From JAPLGZ01 sp038225095 (lineage in GTDB: Bacteria > Chloroflexota > Anaerolineae > Caldilineales > Caldilineaceae): a stretch of DNA of 8,438 nt. The DNA lies in contig JBBREZ010000307.1 in NCBI GenBank assembly GCA_038225095.1, forward strand, positions 1 to 8,438, in the 5' to 3' direction. The notes under the pieces were generated by a model. That model was not told the origin of the DNA. It saw only the letters and a program-made list of their open reading frames with translations, and searched no databases. Of this stretch, positions 5,561 to 8,438 are shown in pieces. Within the stretch, counting starts at the first letter, position 1. Every line of letters begins with the position of its first letter. The position numbers were made by a program, and so were the translations under genes.

Positions 5561-6916
5561 ATGCCGTTTCAACCATCAATTTTGCTGCCAAACCCTACAA
5601 CCCGTAAGTCGATCCTAGCCGTGCTCGAAGCAGCGCTCACGGCTGTCGATCCAGCGCAGGCGGTGCGAGCCGTACTGCATGTTGAAGATCACTGGCTCGT
5701 GCTCGGTGACCAACAATATGATCTGACCCATTTCCAGCGCATTTTTGTGATCGGCGCTGGCAAAGCAGGTGCGCCGATGGCCCAGGCCGTGGAAGCTGTG
5801 TTAGGCGAACGGATTACAGATGGCCTGGTGGTGGTAAAAACGGGTCACAGTGCTGTGACTAAGTATATTGAAGTGGTAGAAGCGGCCCACCCGGTGCCCG
5901 ACCCAGCCGGCGGCGAGGCAGGGCGACGGATGCTGGCGCTGGCCGAACAGGCAGGCCAGGGTGATCTGGTAATCGCTTTGCTCTCTGGTGGTGGATCGGC
6001 GCTGCTCGTCAATCCGGCGACGGGCTTAACGCTGGCCGATAAACAGCAGATGACCAGTGCCTTGTTGGCGTGCGGGGCCACGATTCAAGAGATCAACTGT
6101 CTACGCAAGCATTGCAGCGCCGTCAAAGGGGGTCAACTAGCGCGCGCCGTTGCGCCAGCGACCTTGATCACACTGGTGTTGAGCGATGTGGTGGGCAGTC
6201 CGTTGGACGTGATCGCCAGTGGCCCGACTGTGCCCGATAACAGTACATGGCAAGATGCCTGGGCTGTCGTAGAAAAATACGCTTTGGCCGAAACCTTGCC
6301 TGCTGTGATTATAGCCCGCCTGCGCGCCGGTTTAGCGGGTGAGTTGGCGGACACACCGAAGGCTGATGATCCAGTTTTCAGGACAGCACAAACCCTTGTT
6401 GTTGCCGACAATTATGTGGCGGCCACGGCAGCAGGCAAGCAAGCCAGCGCGCAAGGCTTCAATTCATTGCTACTCACTACCTATCTGGAAGGCGAAGCCG
6501 GTGAAGTAGCCAAATTGGTAGCGGCACTGGCGAAACAGGTACGCGCCAGTGGACAACCGATAGCCACGCCAGCCTGCTTAATTTTGGGCGGTGAAACCAC
6601 GGTGACGCTGGGCGCTAATCCAGGCCGCGGAGGGCGCAATCAGGCGTTAGCGCTGCAGGCGGCCGTGATATTACAGGACATCCCTGGTATCACGATTGTC
6701 TCACTCGCCACCGATGGCAGCGATGGCCCCACCGACAGCGCTGGCGGCATGACGGATGGCGCAACCGTGCAACGTGGGCGCGCGCAGAATTTGAATGCCG
6801 CCGAATATCTGCGCCGCCACGATGCCTATCCATTTTTACAAGCCACCAACGATTTACTGATCACAGGGCCGACGCAGACCAATGTCAATGACTTGATCTT
6901 TATATTTGTCGAATAA
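5561..6916 (+). CDS. Glycerate 2-kinase (DUF4147/MOFRL family)
   Basis: This 451-residue enzyme of the GckA/TtuD class phosphorylates D-glycerate with ATP to 2-phosphoglycerate, feeding glycerate from photorespiration-like, serine or sugar-acid routes into lower glycolysis. The N-terminal DUF4147 domain shows FVIGAGKAGAPMA (62-74), AAHPVPDPAG (108-117), LSGGGSALL (141-149), INCLRKHCSAVKGGQLA (178-194) and LSDVVGSPLDVIASGPT (207-223). The C-terminal MOFRL domain shows GGETTVTL (343-350), GRGGRNQ (355-361), ATDGSDGPTDSAGG (383-396) and TGPTQTNVNDL (435-445). The last motif has Gln where many members have Gly. The length is typical. The ATG has no clear Shine-Dalgarno; its A is the last base of the TGA of a six-codon ORF beginning at 5541. 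The gene is monocistronic here, divergent from the phosphoribosyltransferase and followed by repeats and insertion sequences. Confidence 0.93.
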   Translation: MPFQPSILLPNPTTRKSILAVLEAALTAVDPAQAVRAVLHVEDHWLVLGDQQYDLTHFQRIFVIGAGKAGAPMAQAVEAVLGERITDGLVVVKTGHSAVTKYIEVVEAAHPVPDPAGGEAGRRMLALAEQAGQGDLVIALLSGGGSALLVNPATGLTLADKQQMTSALLACGATIQEINCLRKHCSAVKGGQLARAVAPATLITLVLSDVVGSPLDVIASGPTVPDNSTWQDAWAVVEKYALAETLPAVIIARLRAGLAGELADTPKADDPVFRTAQTLVVADNYVAATAAGKQASAQGFNSLLLTTYLEGEAGEVAKLVAALAKQVRASGQPIATPACLILGGETTVTLGANPGRGGRNQALALQAAVILQDIPGITIVSLATDGSDGPTDSAGGMTDGATVQRGRAQNLNAAEYLRRHDAYPFLQATNDLLITGPTQTNVNDLIFIFVE

Positions 6917-6950
6917 AATGTTTGCTACCATACACCCCACCCCAGCCCTC

Positions 6951-7027
6951 CCCTAGACAGGGAGGGAGTCGATTGGTGGAGCGAATTATCAGAATGCTCT
7001 GTCCCTAAACAGTACCCTCCCTGTCTA
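6951..7027. repeat. Intergenic inverted repeat (16-bp arms), right arm split by the IS
   Basis: CCCTAGACAGGGAGGG (6951-6966) is the exact reverse complement of the arm obtained by joining 7015-7027 to GGG at 8216-8218, on the far side of the insertion sequence. The loop is about 48 bases. The repeat follows the glycerate kinase gene and has no T-run. The C-rich run just before it (6934-6950) looks like intergenic repeat sequence. The TAGACAGG core is shared with the repeat at 4552-4559. Confidence 0.72.
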
Positions 7028-7035
7028 GTGCAGAA

Positions 7036-8179
7036 TCAGGCAAGGTTATCGGTGAGGGTGAGCAGAGGCTGATGGTCACAACCAAAGTAGGCACAGACCC
7101 GATTCTTGAGTTCTTGAGCAGTGAGCAGACGAGCGGGCTCAACAATATTGCGCTTGGCGTGCATCCAGTGCGGCTCAATGCGATTGAGCCAGGGACACTT
7201 GCTCGGCAAGTAGCAGGCAACGATGCGCACGCCGATGCCTTGTTGCCTGACCTGTCGATTGTGGGCTTTGATCCAGGTGCGCACCTGCTGGCTGCTGTGC
7301 CAGGAGGCGTTGTCCCAGATCAGGAGCAAGGCTGTCTTGCCGACCTTGGCGAGTTTTTCGCAACACCAGGTCAGGTACTGCGTCGTGATGAGGCTCACCA
7401 GGCGGTTCTCGACAAAGCGCAGCCAGACCTGTGGCGCCAACGGGGCGGGGGCGGCAGGACAAGCGAGCAGCAAGCCATAGCAGGCCAACGCCTTGGGGTC
7501 TGGATCAGCCTTCGCCGGCGTCTGTTCAACCAGCCGCCGTTGCGCATGCTTGTCCGTCCAGGTGCGCAAGGTCGGTTGTGTCATGCGGCTCCACCACACT
7601 TCGTCCTGGAAACCCAATGCATAGTTCGGGTGCTGTGCGACGAGGGCCATCAGTCGATCGCGGGCGTTTTTTTTCGCCCATACGCGGGGTCAGGACTGGT
7701 AATCCATTGTTTTGCACGTTTCCAGCGCACGCCCAGTCGTTGTAAGGCAGTCCGCACGGCCTCGCGGCTCACGCCTACGGGCGTCAAGCCTTGCGCGCAA
7801 CTGACCTCAGCCGCCAACGCCAGGCTCCCTAGACTCGTCTGCTTGCCAAAGTTGCGTGGACTCTGGTGCAGCAACGCCCGCAGTTGCTCGGCTGCGGCCG
7901 AATCGAAGGCCAAGGCGTCCGGTGGGGGACCGATGAGCCAGGCCGCCAGGCCGCTAGTCCTGCCCGGTTAAAGGCATGGATGGCGTTGAGCGCCGTATCC
8001 GTCGCACAGCCGACTTCGCGGGCAAGCTGCGATGCCCGCTTGCCACTGGCGCTGGCGAGCACGATCTGGCTACGGCGCAAGACGAAGCCATCGCACGAGC
8101 GTAGCCCAACCAGCAAGCCCGCTCGCTCTTCATTGCTCAATGTTCTTACATAGATCGGTGTTTTGCACATGCTCACCAT
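7036..8179 (-). pseudogene. IS630-family transposase in three frame segments
   Basis: Three minus-strand segments give one transposase. Segment 1 (from ATG 8179) carries the N-terminal helix-turn-helix: LRRSQIVLASASGKRASQLA and the following NAIHAFNRAGLAAW. Segment 2 (about 7925-7667) continues with AFDSAAAEQLRALLHQSPRN to WITSPDPAYGRKK. Segment 3 (to 7036) holds the DDE nuclease: Asp in ALGFQDEVWW, Asp in LLIWDNASWH and Glu in PWLNRIEPHW, with 45 residues between the last two. The first break falls near a C5 run (7924-7928) and looks like a one-base loss. The second is at an A8 run (7667-7674) and may be programmed frameshifting, since IS630 elements are known with two overlapping ORFs. Because the first break is probably a real mutation, the gene is labelled a pseudogene; if both are programmed or sequencing errors, the enzyme is intact. 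Confidence 0.8.
7662..7679 (-). promoter_or_regulatory. A8 slippery run inside a 5-bp hairpin
   Basis: Read on the minus strand, GGGCG, eight A residues and CGCCC form a short stem with the A-run as loop. The upstream frame reads CGA-AAA-AAA-ACG and ends at a TGA nine codons after the CGA. The catalytic frame is -1 relative to it (AAA-AAA-AAC), so slippage of ribosome or RNA polymerase on the run would join the two. Confidence 0.5.
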
Positions 8180-8215
8180 TTTATATCACCGATCACCTTG
8201 TCTGCAATTGCACTA

Positions 8216-8302
8216 GGGACTTACCTTTACCCACAAGTGAGAGAGGGGGTATCGGATAGTAGAATACTTTGATACAATAGGCATCAGAAAGGATGCCACA
8301 GC
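8216..8302. other. Spacer between the IS630 element and the IS4-type gene
   Basis: This short stretch carries the old flank of the IS630 target (GGGAC) and then the upstream zone of the next transposase. TGATACAAT (8270-8278) fits an extended -10 element without a good -35 box. The outer end of the second element was not identified, because its other terminus is outside the window. Confidence 0.4.
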
Positions 8303-8438
8303 ATGAAAAATGAACAACTGGCGAGTGAACAGTGGACGGCATACGAATTAAGTGAAATCAGCCTGGGCGACAAACGGCTTAATTGGCGATTACTAGCTCC
8401 AGCCTCAAAATTAGCGGCGCGGCCCAGCCTATCGATCA
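8303..8438 (+). CDS. IS4/Tn5-type transposase, N-terminus (runs off window)
   Basis: Forty-five codons are visible from the ATG at 8303. AAAGGA (8288-8293) lies nine bases upstream as ribosome binding site. The peptide contains W-x2-YELSEISLGDKRLNWRLL (from residue 11) followed by LAARPSLSI. A tryptophan, then a short acidic stretch, 'LGD.R...RL', and a Pro/Ser segment match the N-terminal DNA-binding domain of Tn5/IS50-like transposases in the IS4 group. The catalytic DDE part is not in the window, so completeness cannot be judged. It lies 90 bases beyond the IS630 end, so two mobile elements sit side by side here. Confidence 0.75.
   Translation, partial: MKNEQLASEQWTAYELSEISLGDKRLNWRLLAPASKLAARPSLSI

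Larger units (their letters stand above)
7028..8213 (-). mobile_element. IS630-family insertion sequence, 1186 bp
   Basis: The ends are imperfect inverted repeats: 7028-7055 and the complement of 8186-8213 match at 22 of 28 positions, with blocks GTGCA, CAG, CAAGGT and ATCGGTGA. Both ends are bordered by TA (7026-7027 and 8214-8215), the target duplication typical of IS630/Tc1-mariner transposition. One transposase gene fills the element on the minus strand; its stop codon and its ribosome binding site lie inside the terminal repeats. Removing the element and one TA restores a perfect 16-bp inverted repeat in the flank, which independently supports the boundaries. Confidence 0.9.

Noticed and set aside
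7667..7674. T8 run on the plus strand as an intrinsic terminator
   Set aside because: The run is the loop of the GGGCG/CGCCC stem, not downstream of it, and lies within the transposase coding region where it separates two frames.
7072..7971. 299-codon plus-strand open frame
   Set aside because: It is antisense to the IS630 transposase segments, which show real DDE motifs; the plus-strand translation has no recognisable domain and reflects base composition.

Overview
This is a stretch of bacterial chromosome of roughly balanced base composition. It combines conserved housekeeping genes with accessory and mobile DNA. Gene content and protein flavour suggest a Chloroflexota-like bacterium: a DUF433/PIN-like pair, a Uma2-like fragment, an IS630 of the two-ORF type, and many intergenic hairpin repeats. 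That assignment is inference from memory of families; no rRNA or other marker is present to confirm it.

Layout. (a) 1-222, minus strand: the N-terminal part of a gene that leaves the window, probably a Uma2/DUF820-type nuclease-fold protein. (b) 223-450: intergenic, with a 17-bp inverted repeat and a good sigma70-type promoter. (c) 451-1261, plus strand: a two-gene toxin-antitoxin-like operon, a DUF433 antitoxin-like protein overlapping a DUF5615/PIN-like protein. (d) 1258-5204, minus strand: a co-directional set read as purine-type phosphoribosyltransferase, prfA (release factor 1), prmC (RF glutamine methyltransferase) and a Cof-type HAD phosphatase. Three of its gaps or leaders hold inverted or tandem repeats. 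(e) 5205-5560: divergent regulatory region. (f) 5561-6916, plus strand: glycerate 2-kinase of the DUF4147/MOFRL family with a recognisable promoter. (g) 6951-8215: an intergenic hairpin repeat interrupted by a 1186-bp IS630-family element with imperfect inverted repeats and TA duplication. (h) 8303-8438, plus strand: the N-terminus of an IS4/Tn5-type transposase running off the window.

How the genes work together. prfA and prmC are the clearest functional pair: PrmC methylates the glutamine of the GGQ motif of RF1. Here the Shine-Dalgarno of prmC overlaps the prfA stop codon, and prmC starts with TTG, which suggests translational coupling and dosage control. The phosphoribosyltransferase (nucleobase salvage) and HAD phosphatase flank the pair on the same strand but lie behind longer gaps with repeats, so they need not share its transcript. 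The DUF433/PIN-like pair converges on the HAD gene with overlapping stop codons.

No wholly new system is evident. The most distinctive points are the IS630 insertion into one arm of a 16-bp inverted repeat, with the empty site reconstructible; two apparent -1 frame changes in its transposase, one at an A8 run inside a small hairpin; a PIN-like protein with an atypical TGNR segment; a 77-residue extension on PrmC; and several different intergenic hairpin/repeat types within about 7 kb. Two of the longest reading frames (HAD and phosphoribosyltransferase) begin too early, and shorter starts are given here.
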